This document shows positions 1 to 6,471 of a stretch of 12,097 nucleotides of DNA, piece by piece. Below the pieces are notes generated by a model that was given only the letters and a program-made list of their open reading frames with translations, did no database searches and had not been told where the DNA came from. The position numbers and the translations under genes were made by a program. Position 1 is the first letter of the stretch, and each line of letters begins with the position of its first letter. The stretch comes from Actinomycetes bacterium. Lineage in GTDB: Bacteria; Actinomycetota; Acidimicrobiia; Acidimicrobiales; JAKAOS01. The stretch spans positions 1 through 12,097 of the forward strand of contig JAJYGW010000229.1 of NCBI GenBank assembly GCA_021790615.1. The letters run 5' to 3'.

Positions 1-1089
1 TGGACGGACTTCGTGAAGGAGACGGCGCCGGCCTTCAGGCTCTCGACGCTCGAACAGCTGGAGCGCTTCGTCCGCCCCACCTGGCAGGCGCTGTGCGATG
101 GGGCACGCTTCGCCCAGGAGCAGCTCGAGGAGGTGATCGAGCGGCAACGCCCCGACGTCGTCGTCGAGGACAACGTCTGTGCGTTCCCGGCGCTCCTCAC
201 GGCTCGGGCTCCCTTCGTCCGGATCGTCTCGTGCAATCCTCTCGAGCTGGCCGGCGACGGGCTCCCCCCGAAGTACTCGGGCTATCCGATGGACGACGAC
301 GACCGCTGGCCGGAATTCCGGGCAGAGTACGAGCGCCTGCACCGGGACCTGTGGTGCGAGTTCGACGAGTGGGTGCGCTCATGCGGGGCGCCCGGGCTGG
401 ATGACCTCGAATTCATCCACGAGTCCGACGTTCTGAACCTCTACGTGTACCCCGAGGTCGTCGACTACCCGGGCCTTCCTCCGAGCGGCGCCAGATGGCA
501 CCGTCTGGAGTCCTGCGTCCGCGAGACCGAGGGGAGCTTGACACCCTCGCTCTCTGAGTTCGTCCAGCGGCCGGGGGGCGCGCTCGTCTATCTCTCGCTC
601 GGATCGCTCGGCTCGGCGGACGTGGCGCTGATGGAGCGACTCGTCGCCTCCCTCTCCCGCACGCCCCATCGCTACATCGTGAGCAAGGGCCCGCTCGCAG
701 GCTCCTACGAGCTCCCCGACAACATGTGGGGCGCGCCACAGGTGCCCCAGACCCAGGTGCTGGCGCTCGTCGACCTCGTCATCACGCACGGCGGGAACAA
801 CACGACGACCGAGTCCCTCCACTTCGGGAAGCCAATGGTCGCCCTTCCACTCTTCTGGGACCAGCACGACAACGCGCAGCGGTTGGCGGAGACGGGCTTC
901 GGTCGACGCCTCTCGACGTACGGGCACCGCGGCGGCGACTTGATCTCTGCGGTGGACGACCTGCTCGCCGACGACGGCCTGCGCACCCGGATGGCCCGGC
1001 TGGGCCAGGCGATCCGCGCCCGGCGCGGTGTGGAACAGGCGGCGGTGCTCATCGAAGAGACCGCGGGCGGGCGGGGGGAGGGCCGCTGA
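1..1089 (+). CDS. Glycosyltransferase, GT1/MGT (UDPGT-like) family, 5' end cut by window
   Basis: This is the C-terminal part of a GT-B fold glycosyltransferase that moves a sugar from a nucleotide-sugar donor to an acceptor. The frame is open from the first base (W-T-D-F before the first GTG at 13), so the true start lies outside the window. About 362 residues are visible, against roughly 400-430 for the family. The N-terminal GxxGH-type acceptor-side start is missing. Counting from the GTG at 13, the donor-binding signature is plain. A VPQTQVLALVDLVITHGG stretch at 244-261 leads into HGGNNTTTES, then a PLFWDQHDNAQR segment at 279-290 with the D/Q pair that usually contacts the sugar. Residues 188-200 form the usual start of the second Rossmann domain (LVYLSLGSLG). 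No membrane segment is seen, so it is probably cytoplasmic. The acceptor cannot be named. A 51-bp gap separates it from the next gene in the same frame and direction, so co-transcription is plausible. Confidence 0.88.
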   Translation, partial: WTDFVKETAPAFRLSTLEQLERFVRPTWQALCDGARFAQEQLEEVIERQRPDVVVEDNVCAFPALLTARAPFVRIVSCNPLELAGDGLPPKYSGYPMDDDDRWPEFRAEYERLHRDLWCEFDEWVRSCGAPGLDDLEFIHESDVLNLYVYPEVVDYPGLPPSGARWHRLESCVRETEGSLTPSLSEFVQRPGGALVYLSLGSLGSADVALMERLVASLSRTPHRYIVSKGPLAGSYELPDNMWGAPQVPQTQVLALVDLVITHGGNNTTTESLHFGKPMVALPLFWDQHDNAQRLAETGFGRRLSTYGHRGGDLISAVDDLLADDGLRTRMARLGQAIRARRGVEQAAVLIEETAGGRGEGR

Positions 1090-1140
1090 GCCCAGGGTGG
1101 ACGGGAGCGAGCTGACGTCCGCAGCGCGCCTCCTGCAAGG

Positions 1141-3420
1141 ATGGAGCCTGTGCCCGACCCGCTTCTTGCGCCGCGCCCCGAGGTCGCGCCGGAACTGGTC
1201 GCGGCCTTGCTCGCCGACGTCTACGGGATCTCGGGAGCGCTGACCGAGCTGCACGGCGAACGTGACCTGAACTTCCGCGTGGACGCCACGGACGGGTGCC
1301 GCTACGTGCTGAAGGTCCACCACCCCGAGGACTCGGGCGACGTGGTCGAGATGCGGACGCTGGCGATGGCGCACGTCCGTCGGGTCGACCCCGGTCTCCC
1401 CGTTCCCGACGTGGTGCGCACCCCCACCGGGGCCATCCGTGCCGCGATCGCGGGCGGCGACGGCCGCATCTCGGACGTCCAGGTCCTCACCTTCCTCGAC
1501 GGCGCCCACCCTGACACCGGGACCCTCGACGCCTCTTCGCTGCACGAGTGGGGGCGGGTCACTGCCCGATTGGGATGGGCGCTGCGCGGCTTCTTCCACC
1601 CGGCGGCCGGGTACCGGATCCAGTGGGACGTCCGGCACACGAGCTCGTTGCGAGACCGCCTCCACCTGCTCGACGTGGAGGCGAGAAGGTTCGTCGAGCC
1701 GGTGATCGACCGGTTCGACACGCGCGTCGCCCCGCGCTTCGAGCTCTTGCGCGCCCAAGTCGTCCACAACGACATGAACCCTCACAATGTCCTCGTCGAC
1801 GCGGGACAGCGGATCGTCGGCATCACCGACTTCGGGGACATGACCCATACCGCGCTCGTCTGCGACCTCGCCGTTGCGCTTGCCGAGGTGCTCGTCGGAC
1901 GGGACGACGGCTTCGACGCGGCGTCGCCGATGGTCGCCGGCTACTGCGAAGTGACGCCGCTCGAGGACGAGGAGGTCGCGCTGGTCGCGGACCTGGTCGC
2001 CGCGCGCGCGGCCACCGACGTCGTCGTGACGACGTGGCGGCGGCTCCACCACCGGCACGCCGAGGAGCTCCCCGACGCGTCGCTTGCGTTCCTCCGGCGT
2101 GTCGAGAGCGCGGGCATCGCTGCATTGGCCGAGCCCGTCGCGAAGGCTGCGCGCCGCACGCCGGGAGCCTCGCCGAGCGTGCTCTCGTACCGGGCCCGCC
2201 CGACGAGCGAGCTCCGCGGTGCCCGGGTGCGGACCCTCGGCGCACTGGAGCTCAGCTACGAAGAACCCCTCCACCTCGTGCGCGGCGAGGGCGTCCATCT
2301 CTTCGACTCGGAGGGTCGGCGCTATCTCGACGCCTACAACAACGTCCCGGTCGCCGGCCACAGCCATCCCGTCGTCGCCGACTCGATCGCCGCACAGAGC
2401 CGGCTCCTCGTGACGAACACCCGCTACTTGCACGAGTCGAGCGTCGAGCTGGCCGAGCAGCTGCTCCATCGCGCGCCGAAGGGATTGAAACGGGTCCTCT
2501 TCGTGAACTCCGGCAGCGAAGCGAACGACGTCGCCTGGAGGATCGCCCGCCTCGCGACCGGCCACGACGGCGCGCTCGTGACCCGCTTCGCCTACCACGG
2601 CGTGACCGAGGCGACCGCCGACCTCTCCCCGGAGGAATGGCCCGCGGGGTTCGCGCCCGACAACGTCGGCCTGCTGTCACCCCCAGGGGAACCGGGCAGG
2701 GCTGGCGACGCGCTGAGCGCCCTGGAGTCGGTCGGACACCCCCCCGCCGCCTTGTACGTCGACCCAGCGTTCACGAGCGACGGGATCCTCGGCCCCGCGC
2801 CCGCCTGGCTCGCCGACGCGGTCTCGAGCACGCGGGCTGCGGGCGGGATCTTCGTCGGCGACGAGGTTCAGGCCGGCTACGGGCGCACCGGAGTGAGCCT
2901 GTGGAGCGTGACCGCCTCGGGCATCGACCCGGACCTGCTCACGCTCGGGAAGCCGATGGGCAACGGCTTCCCTGTCGCGGCAGTGCTGGGTCGTGCGGAC
3001 CTCGTCGACCACTTCGTCGAGTCGACCGGCTACTTCAGCACGTTCGGCGGCAACACGCTTGCGTGCGCTGCTGCGCTCGCCGTGCTGCGCGTCGTCGAAG
3101 AGGAGCGCCTCGTCGAGCGCGCGGCAGCCTCGGGCGCCCGTCTCCGGCGCCTCGTGGACGAGGTCTCCAAACGGTACGACGCCGCAGGCGCCGTCCGAAG
3201 CTGGGGGCTCCTGCTCGGCATCGAGATCGTCGACAGCGACGGCGCGCCGGACCCGGATCGGGCCCACCGTGTGGTGAACGCCATGCGCCGGCTCGGCGTG
3301 CTCATCGGGACGACTGGGCCCTCGTCGAACGTCCTGAAGATCCGCCCCCCGCTCGTCTTCGCTGAGGACGACGGCGAAGAGCTCGCCACCCGCCTGGACG
3401 AGGCGCTCTCGGCGCTCTGA
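1141..3420 (+). CDS. APH-type kinase fused to class III PLP phospholyase/aminotransferase
   Basis: This two-domain enzyme is 759 aa long. Residues about 15-330 are an aminoglycoside-phosphotransferase/choline-kinase fold. It has the catalytic loop HNDMNPHN (209-216) and the metal-binding DFGD (230-233), which resemble hydroxylysine kinase. Residues about 355-759 are a class III aminotransferase fold. It has the PLP phosphate-binding SGSEAND (457-463), DEVQAGYGRTG with the ring-nitrogen Asp574, and the Schiff-base lysine K604 in TLGKPMGNG. In animals the separate homologues phosphorylate 5-hydroxylysine and then eliminate phosphate and ammonia (AGXT2L2), or act on phosphoethanolamine (AGXT2L1). 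Bacterial kinase-lyase fusions of this type are known. By inference, this enzyme phosphorylates an amino alcohol and converts the phosphoester to an aldehyde. The substrate is not determined, and a plain transaminase is possible. There is no peptidase-like module between the domains, unlike some longer relatives. The ATG at 1141 abuts AAGG; a GTG at 1150 sits nine bases after that AAGG and is a credible alternative start. Confidence 0.9.
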   Translation: MEPVPDPLLAPRPEVAPELVAALLADVYGISGALTELHGERDLNFRVDATDGCRYVLKVHHPEDSGDVVEMRTLAMAHVRRVDPGLPVPDVVRTPTGAIRAAIAGGDGRISDVQVLTFLDGAHPDTGTLDASSLHEWGRVTARLGWALRGFFHPAAGYRIQWDVRHTSSLRDRLHLLDVEARRFVEPVIDRFDTRVAPRFELLRAQVVHNDMNPHNVLVDAGQRIVGITDFGDMTHTALVCDLAVALAEVLVGRDDGFDAASPMVAGYCEVTPLEDEEVALVADLVAARAATDVVVTTWRRLHHRHAEELPDASLAFLRRVESAGIAALAEPVAKAARRTPGASPSVLSYRARPTSELRGARVRTLGALELSYEEPLHLVRGEGVHLFDSEGRRYLDAYNNVPVAGHSHPVVADSIAAQSRLLVTNTRYLHESSVELAEQLLHRAPKGLKRVLFVNSGSEANDVAWRIARLATGHDGALVTRFAYHGVTEATADLSPEEWPAGFAPDNVGLLSPPGEPGRAGDALSALESVGHPPAALYVDPAFTSDGILGPAPAWLADAVSSTRAAGGIFVGDEVQAGYGRTGVSLWSVTASGIDPDLLTLGKPMGNGFPVAAVLGRADLVDHFVESTGYFSTFGGNTLACAAALAVLRVVEEERLVERAAASGARLRRLVDEVSKRYDAAGAVRSWGLLLGIEIVDSDGAPDPDRAHRVVNAMRRLGVLIGTTGPSSNVLKIRPPLVFAEDDGEELATRLDEALSAL

Positions 3421-3425
3421 TCGCC

Positions 3426-3452
3426 GGCCGCACCGCTCCTCAGGCTGCGGCC
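3426..3452. terminator. Hairpin between convergent genes, candidate terminator
   Basis: GGCCGCA at 3426-3432 is the exact reverse complement of TGCGGCC at 3446-3452, giving a 7-bp GC-rich stem with a 13-base loop. It lies in the 67-bp gap between the stops of the convergent kinase-lyase and SQR-like genes, where a two-way terminator would be useful. No T-run follows on either strand, so it is not a textbook intrinsic terminator. Function is inferred from position only. Confidence 0.4.
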
Positions 3453-3487
3453 ACGCGAGCCACGGTCCTGCTGGCGAACCGATCCCT

Positions 3488-4669
3488 TCAGCTGAGCTCG
3501 CGCGACCCGCTTCGCGTCGCCCTGGCGGGATCGGTCAGCCGGAAGTAGACGTCGAGCACCGGGTCCAGGAGCCCGCGGAGGCTCGCCCAGTACACACGCG
3601 CGAACGCCATCTTCATGAGGTGCTTCAGGCGGGTGGGAGGCGACGGGACCACCGGGGTGTCGTACGTCCCGGCCACGAAGGTGGCGCGGCCGCCCCCCAC
3701 GTCGAACGGGCAATGGGTGCGTCCCCCGAAGACCGCCGGAGTGCCGTTGAGCGTCTTTGCGACCACCTTGGCCTCGAGGTGCGCTCCGACGCCGGACTTG
3801 GAGGTGGAGAGGCTCGTTCCGTCCCCGATTGCAAACGCCGACTCGACTCCCTTGATCCTGAGCGTCCGAGGGTCGGTGACGACGAAGCTGCTCGCGTCGA
3901 GGGTCTCGGCCGGCTCGTAGACGATGTCGGCGCCGACAAAGGCAGGGACCACGATCGGGAGGTCGCATTCGATCACGTCCCCCTCGATCGAGGTCAGCGT
4001 CCGGGTGCCCGGGTCGATGCGATCCAGATCGAAGAAGGTGAAGACCTCGATGCCGCGCTCTTTCAGGATCGGCTCCACGATGCGGCTCATCGGCTCCGCC
4101 GGGTACGCCCTCGGGTACGGGGTGAAGAACACGAGGCGGCACTTGTCCCGGATGCCGCGTGCCCGGAGCAGCTCGTCGGTGAGCAGGATGCCCTCGAGCG
4201 GCGACGGAGGGCACTTGCAGATCGGCGTCGCCTGGCCGAGCGCGATCGTGCCGCCGGCAAACGCGTTGAGCGTCCGCCAGAGCCTGCGAGCGCTGTCCAC
4301 CGTCGAGTGGTAGTTCCCAACCTCGGCAGCTACCTCGGACAAGCCGGGGATCTGCGAGTAATCGGCGCCGACGCCGGTGGCCACGACCAGCTGGTCGTAC
4401 GCAAGGCGCTGGCCACCCGCAGTGTCGACCTGCTTCGCGAGGAGGTCGACGCGCCGGGCGGCGTCCTGGAGGAAGTTGACGCCACGCTTGAGCAGCCGGC
4501 GCTCGTCGCGCACGAGCCGGCGCTCGTCGCCCTTGAAGGCGGCATAGAGGAGGCCGGGCTGGAACAGGTGCTCGGACGTGGGGCTGACCACGGTGGTCTC
4601 GAACGCGGCTCCGAGGCTGTTGGCCACGATGGTGCCGCCACTGCCACCGCCCAGGACGAGAACTCGCAT
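3488..4669 (-). CDS. Sulfide:quinone oxidoreductase-like FAD flavoprotein
   Basis: This 393-aa protein belongs to the two-dinucleotide-binding-domain flavoprotein superfamily and is closest in pattern to sulfide:quinone oxidoreductases, which oxidise sulfide to sulfane sulfur and pass electrons to the quinone pool. An N-terminal FAD motif, VLVLGGGSGG, starts at residue 3. LVVATG lies near 94-99, and the second FAD motif, FAIGDGTSL, lies near 279-287. Cysteines that could form the redox-active polysulfide centre are C151 and C153 (PICKCPPSP) and C320 (HCPFD). The C-terminal stretch is basic and amphipathic, as expected for membrane association, with no clear transmembrane helix. Length fits the family. 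The start is ambiguous: GTG 4675, GTG 4672 and ATG 4669 run in tandem two bases after the TGA of the TusA-like gene. ATG was chosen, and translational coupling is likely. Exact SQR type, or another substrate such as a persulfide, cannot be told from the motifs. Confidence 0.85.
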   Translation of the reverse strand: MRVLVLGGGSGGTIVANSLGAAFETTVVSPTSEHLFQPGLLYAAFKGDERRLVRDERRLLKRGVNFLQDAARRVDLLAKQVDTAGGQRLAYDQLVVATGVGADYSQIPGLSEVAAEVGNYHSTVDSARRLWRTLNAFAGGTIALGQATPICKCPPSPLEGILLTDELLRARGIRDKCRLVFFTPYPRAYPAEPMSRIVEPILKERGIEVFTFFDLDRIDPGTRTLTSIEGDVIECDLPIVVPAFVGADIVYEPAETLDASSFVVTDPRTLRIKGVESAFAIGDGTSLSTSKSGVGAHLEAKVVAKTLNGTPAVFGGRTHCPFDVGGGRATFVAGTYDTPVVPSPPTRLKHLMKMAFARVYWASLRGLLDPVLDVYFRLTDPARATRSGSRELS

Positions 4670-4676
4670 CACCACG

Positions 4677-4922
4677 TCAGCGCTTCTTGATCTCGATCAC
4701 GACGACGATCTTCCCGTCTTGATCCTCGAGGGAGACGATCGGGTTCCCGGTCTTCTCCGACCACGCCCGGGTGTCTGGCTTCACCCCTGGGTCGGTGGCC
4801 CAGAGCTCGATGACGTCGCCCACCTTGGACCGCCGGTAGGCCATGGCGAGGTCGGTGATCGGGCCCGGGCAAGTCGAGCCGCGTGAGTCCACCAGGGTGC
4901 GCACCGCCTGTGTTGTGGCCAT
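4677..4922 (-). CDS. tusA: TusA-like sulfur carrier protein
   Basis: This small cytoplasmic protein of 81 aa has the hallmark CPxP motif (C18-P-G-P21) after a beta strand, and ends in a strand-rich IVVVIEIKK tail typical of the TusA/SirA two-layer fold. The single cysteine would carry a persulfide, taking sulfur from a rhodanese or DsrE-type donor and handing it on. TusA also serves tRNA thiolation in enterobacteria. Here the neighbours, a DsrE2-like protein upstream and an SQR-like flavoprotein one base downstream, favour a role in sulfur oxidation or trafficking. A strong AAAGGAG at 4928-4934 sits five bases before the ATG and settles the start. Middle gene of the operon. Confidence 0.9.
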   Translation of the reverse strand: MATTQAVRTLVDSRGSTCPGPITDLAMAYRRSKVGDVIELWATDPGVKPDTRAWSEKTGNPIVSLEDQDGKIVVVIEIKKR

Positions 4923-4937
4923 GATGGCTCCTTTCGC

Positions 4938-4973
4938 CGACCGCTCAGATGAAGGCGACCGCTCAGATGAAGA
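4938..4973 (-). repeat. 18-bp tandem duplication across the dsrE2 stop codon
   Basis: CGACCGCTCAGATGAAG occurs at 4938-4954 and again at 4956-4972, giving two 18-bp units that differ at one base. The copies cover the last codons and the TGA (4963-4965) of the DsrE2-like gene. Because 18 is a multiple of three, the second copy places another in-frame TGA at 4945-4947. It most likely arose by replication slippage and leaves the protein unchanged. It lengthens the spacer before the TusA-like gene by 18 bases. Confidence 0.85.
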
Positions 4974-5418
4974 AGGTCTCGCCGCCCTCTGCCGTCTGGA
5001 GGAAGGTCGCCGCGCCGACCACGTCGTCCACGAGCTCGTTGAAGTCCTCGGGCCGAAGGCTCATGACCGCGCTCATCGTCGAGCAGGCATGGACCTTGGC
5101 GCCGAGCTCCTTTGCCTGACGGAGCATCTCGTCCCACGGTGCGACGTGCGCCGCACCCATTCCCTGGGCCACGAGCGGCGCCAACTGCGCGAACTCCGCC
5201 GGGAACGGCAGCTCGTGCCGCTCCTTCGTGAACGCGTGGAGGGCGAACCCGGTGACGAAGACGTTCACCTCCATCCCCATGGCGGCGCCAGCCTGAGCGA
5301 GGATGCCGAGGGGGACGAACTTGTCTGCCGTTCCGCTGAACATGATGATCGAGACCTTGTTTCCGGCAGGCTGCACGCCAACCGCTTCAGCCAACGTCCC
5401 GACGGCCGTTCCCGCCAT
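4963..5418 (-). CDS. DsrE/DsrF/DrsH-like (DsrE2-type) sulfurtransferase protein
   Basis: A 151-aa protein of the DrsE_2 family, whose members bind or relay sulfane sulfur. Characteristic blocks are KVSIIMFSGTADK near residues 21-33, GAAMGMEVNVFVTGFAL near 44-60, and the conserved cysteine C112 in ELGAKVHACSTMS, followed by MSLRPEDF. The last block, VVGAATFLQTAEGGE, matches the usual family ending. There is no C-terminal membrane helix, so the protein is probably soluble. It opens a minus-strand operon with the TusA-like and SQR-like genes; known sulfur-oxidation loci pair DsrE2 with TusA and often a rhodanese, which is absent here. AAGGAGG at 5424-5430, five bases before the ATG, is an excellent ribosome binding site and fixes the start. 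Substrate and partner order are inferred. Confidence 0.88.
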   Translation of the reverse strand: MAGTAVGTLAEAVGVQPAGNKVSIIMFSGTADKFVPLGILAQAGAAMGMEVNVFVTGFALHAFTKERHELPFPAEFAQLAPLVAQGMGAAHVAPWDEMLRQAKELGAKVHACSTMSAVMSLRPEDFNELVDDVVGAATFLQTAEGGETFFI

Positions 5419-5439
5419 GATGACCTCCTTCTCCGCTCT

Positions 5440-5562
5440 TCAGGCTGTGCCAACGACCGAACCGTCGGCAGGGACCTTCGGCCCGATCTGACGACCGGTC
5501 TGGGCGCGCGCGGGCGAGGTGGCGGGGCCGAAGAAACGCGAGCAGACGGTCGTCTTCGGCAC
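5440..5562 (-). CDS. Possible 40-aa small ORF upstream of the sulfur operon
   Basis: A short frame beginning with GTG at 5562 and ending with TGA 21 bases before the DsrE2-like start. It encodes 40 residues with one cysteine (C7), an FFGP segment and several Pro/Ala/Gly residues. It was not recognised. There is no well-spaced ribosome binding site, since AAGGAG lies about 15 bases upstream. It may be a chance frame, a leader peptide or a gene fragment. It is listed because of its position at the head of the operon. Confidence 0.15.
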   Translation of the reverse strand: MPKTTVCSRFFGPATSPARAQTGRQIGPKVPADGSVVGTA

Positions 5563-5675
5563 CGTCCTCAGCTACTTCTCCTTGTAGACGAGAAGACGGG
5601 TCGCGTCTCGAGCGGCGGGTTCGCCGGCTCGCTCCTCGTGACTGCGATGATCGTCACCGATGCGGCCTTGCGGGG

Positions 5676-5900
5676 TCAGCCGCCTGAGGCCAAGGCCTTG
5701 ACGGTCCGGATGCAGCCTGCGACCTCTTCGAGCGCGGGTTCGTGACCATCGGGCCGACCGTCTCCCGCTCGGTCGCCTCCAAGATGCGCGAGTAGATGAC
5801 GAACGGCTCCTGCCAGTGCACCGGCAGTCGAACGTCCACACCGAGGAGTCGGCGGCACCTTCGGCACGGCAAGCGAGCTCGACGAGCCGAGGAACGGTTC
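5676..5900 (-). pseudogene. Frameshifted remnant of luciferase-like F420/flavin oxidoreductase
   Basis: Three consecutive minus-strand frames each carry part of one protein. At about 5898-5827 the frame reads RLVELACRAEGAADSS then VWTFD. At 5827-5735 the next frame reads LPVHWQEPFVIYSRILEATE then VGPMVTNP. At about 5735-5676 a third frame reads EEVAGCIRTVKALASGG and stops. Joined, the first two blocks match the start of luciferase-like monooxygenases, especially the TIGR03842-type subgroup with VWTFDS, WQEPFVIYS and VGPMVTNP. Two frameshifts and the loss of the remaining roughly 250 residues mean no functional enzyme is made. The third block is less certainly homologous. The overlapping long minus-strand frame 5572-6084 is not a gene as such; it only contains the first block. 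Confidence 0.7.
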
Positions 5901-5955
5901 GCTCCGCACCGCTCGCCCGGGGCACCATCCACGGCAAGCGGTCTATCTCCTCCGA

Positions 5956-6471
5956 GTGGCCGATCGACTCGAGCGCGCCCTCGGCGTGCTCCCCGAGCCT
6001 CGGGCGAGGTGCACGGACGCGGGCGTCGACCTCTCGTCCCTCTACGACGGGGGGGCGTGGTCGAGCGCGGTCGCGATCGCGCACGCCGCGACCGGGCCGC
6101 TGACCAACGTGGCGATGGCGCCTCGGAAGGAGCCTGCGATCGCGCAGGCGGTGCGAGAGGTTGTCATCATGCAGGGCGCCTCCTCCCGGGGGAACGTCAG
6201 GCCTGCGACAGAGCTCAACGTCTACGTCGACCCGGAAGCCGCGCGAGCCGTGTTTGACGTGCCGTGGCGTCCCACGAGGATTGGCGACGCACTTCGTGGG
6301 ATCTGCGCGCGGATGCTGCTCCGGTCGATGACCGAGCCTCCTCGCGTCGGGGACGAGTTCGCCGTCGCGACGACGGCGCGCCCGGGATCCCCGAGACCGA
6401 GAACCCGTCTCATGGTGAGCGGTAGCATCACCACACGATCGTCGACGGAGGGCGGGAGTCGGGGCACGTGA
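5956..6471 (+). pseudogene. Decayed nucleoside hydrolase (IUNH family) fragment
   Basis: The frame is open throughout, but only about 6073-6285 resembles a known family. It reads ATGPLTNVAMAP, then EVVIMQGA, GNVRPATELNVYVDPEAA and AVFDVPW...RIG, the central block of inosine-uridine nucleoside hydrolases (usual form VVIMGGA...GN..P.AEFN.Y.DPEAA). The N-terminal DxDxxxDD calcium and ribose site, the rest of the N-terminal half and the C-terminal third are missing, and a conserved glycine of IMGGA is Q. The protein is therefore very unlikely to be an active hydrolase. The frame starts at GTG 5956 with no convincing ribosome binding site. Its TGA overlaps the GTG of the next gene (GTGA, 6468-6471), which could be chance. 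It and the luciferase-like remnant may be relics of one nucleoside or pyrimidine breakdown locus. Confidence 0.65.

Noticed and set aside
379..2598. Very long open frame on the minus strand (739 codons)
   Set aside because: It lies antisense to the glycosyltransferase and the kinase-lyase fusion, which have clear motifs. Its composition is Arg/Val/Asp/His-rich with no family signature, as expected from a GC-rich antisense shadow.
1548..3365. 605-codon plus-strand frame inside the fusion gene
   Set aside because: Arg/Pro/Ala-rich, no motif, entirely within the fusion gene in another phase. Shadow frame.
3620..4690. 356-codon plus-strand frame opposite the SQR-like gene
   Set aside because: Antisense to a gene with clear FAD motifs; low-complexity Arg/Glu/Val/Asp composition.
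5419..5475. Possible sigma-54 promoter (TTGGCAC) before the DsrE2-like gene
   Set aside because: The minus strand has TTGGCAC, but the downstream -12 TTGC element is absent at the required spacing.
5572..6084. 170-codon minus-strand frame taken as one gene
   Set aside because: Only a short stretch resembles the luciferase-like family, and the continuation of that homology lies in other frames. It is better described as a pseudogene.
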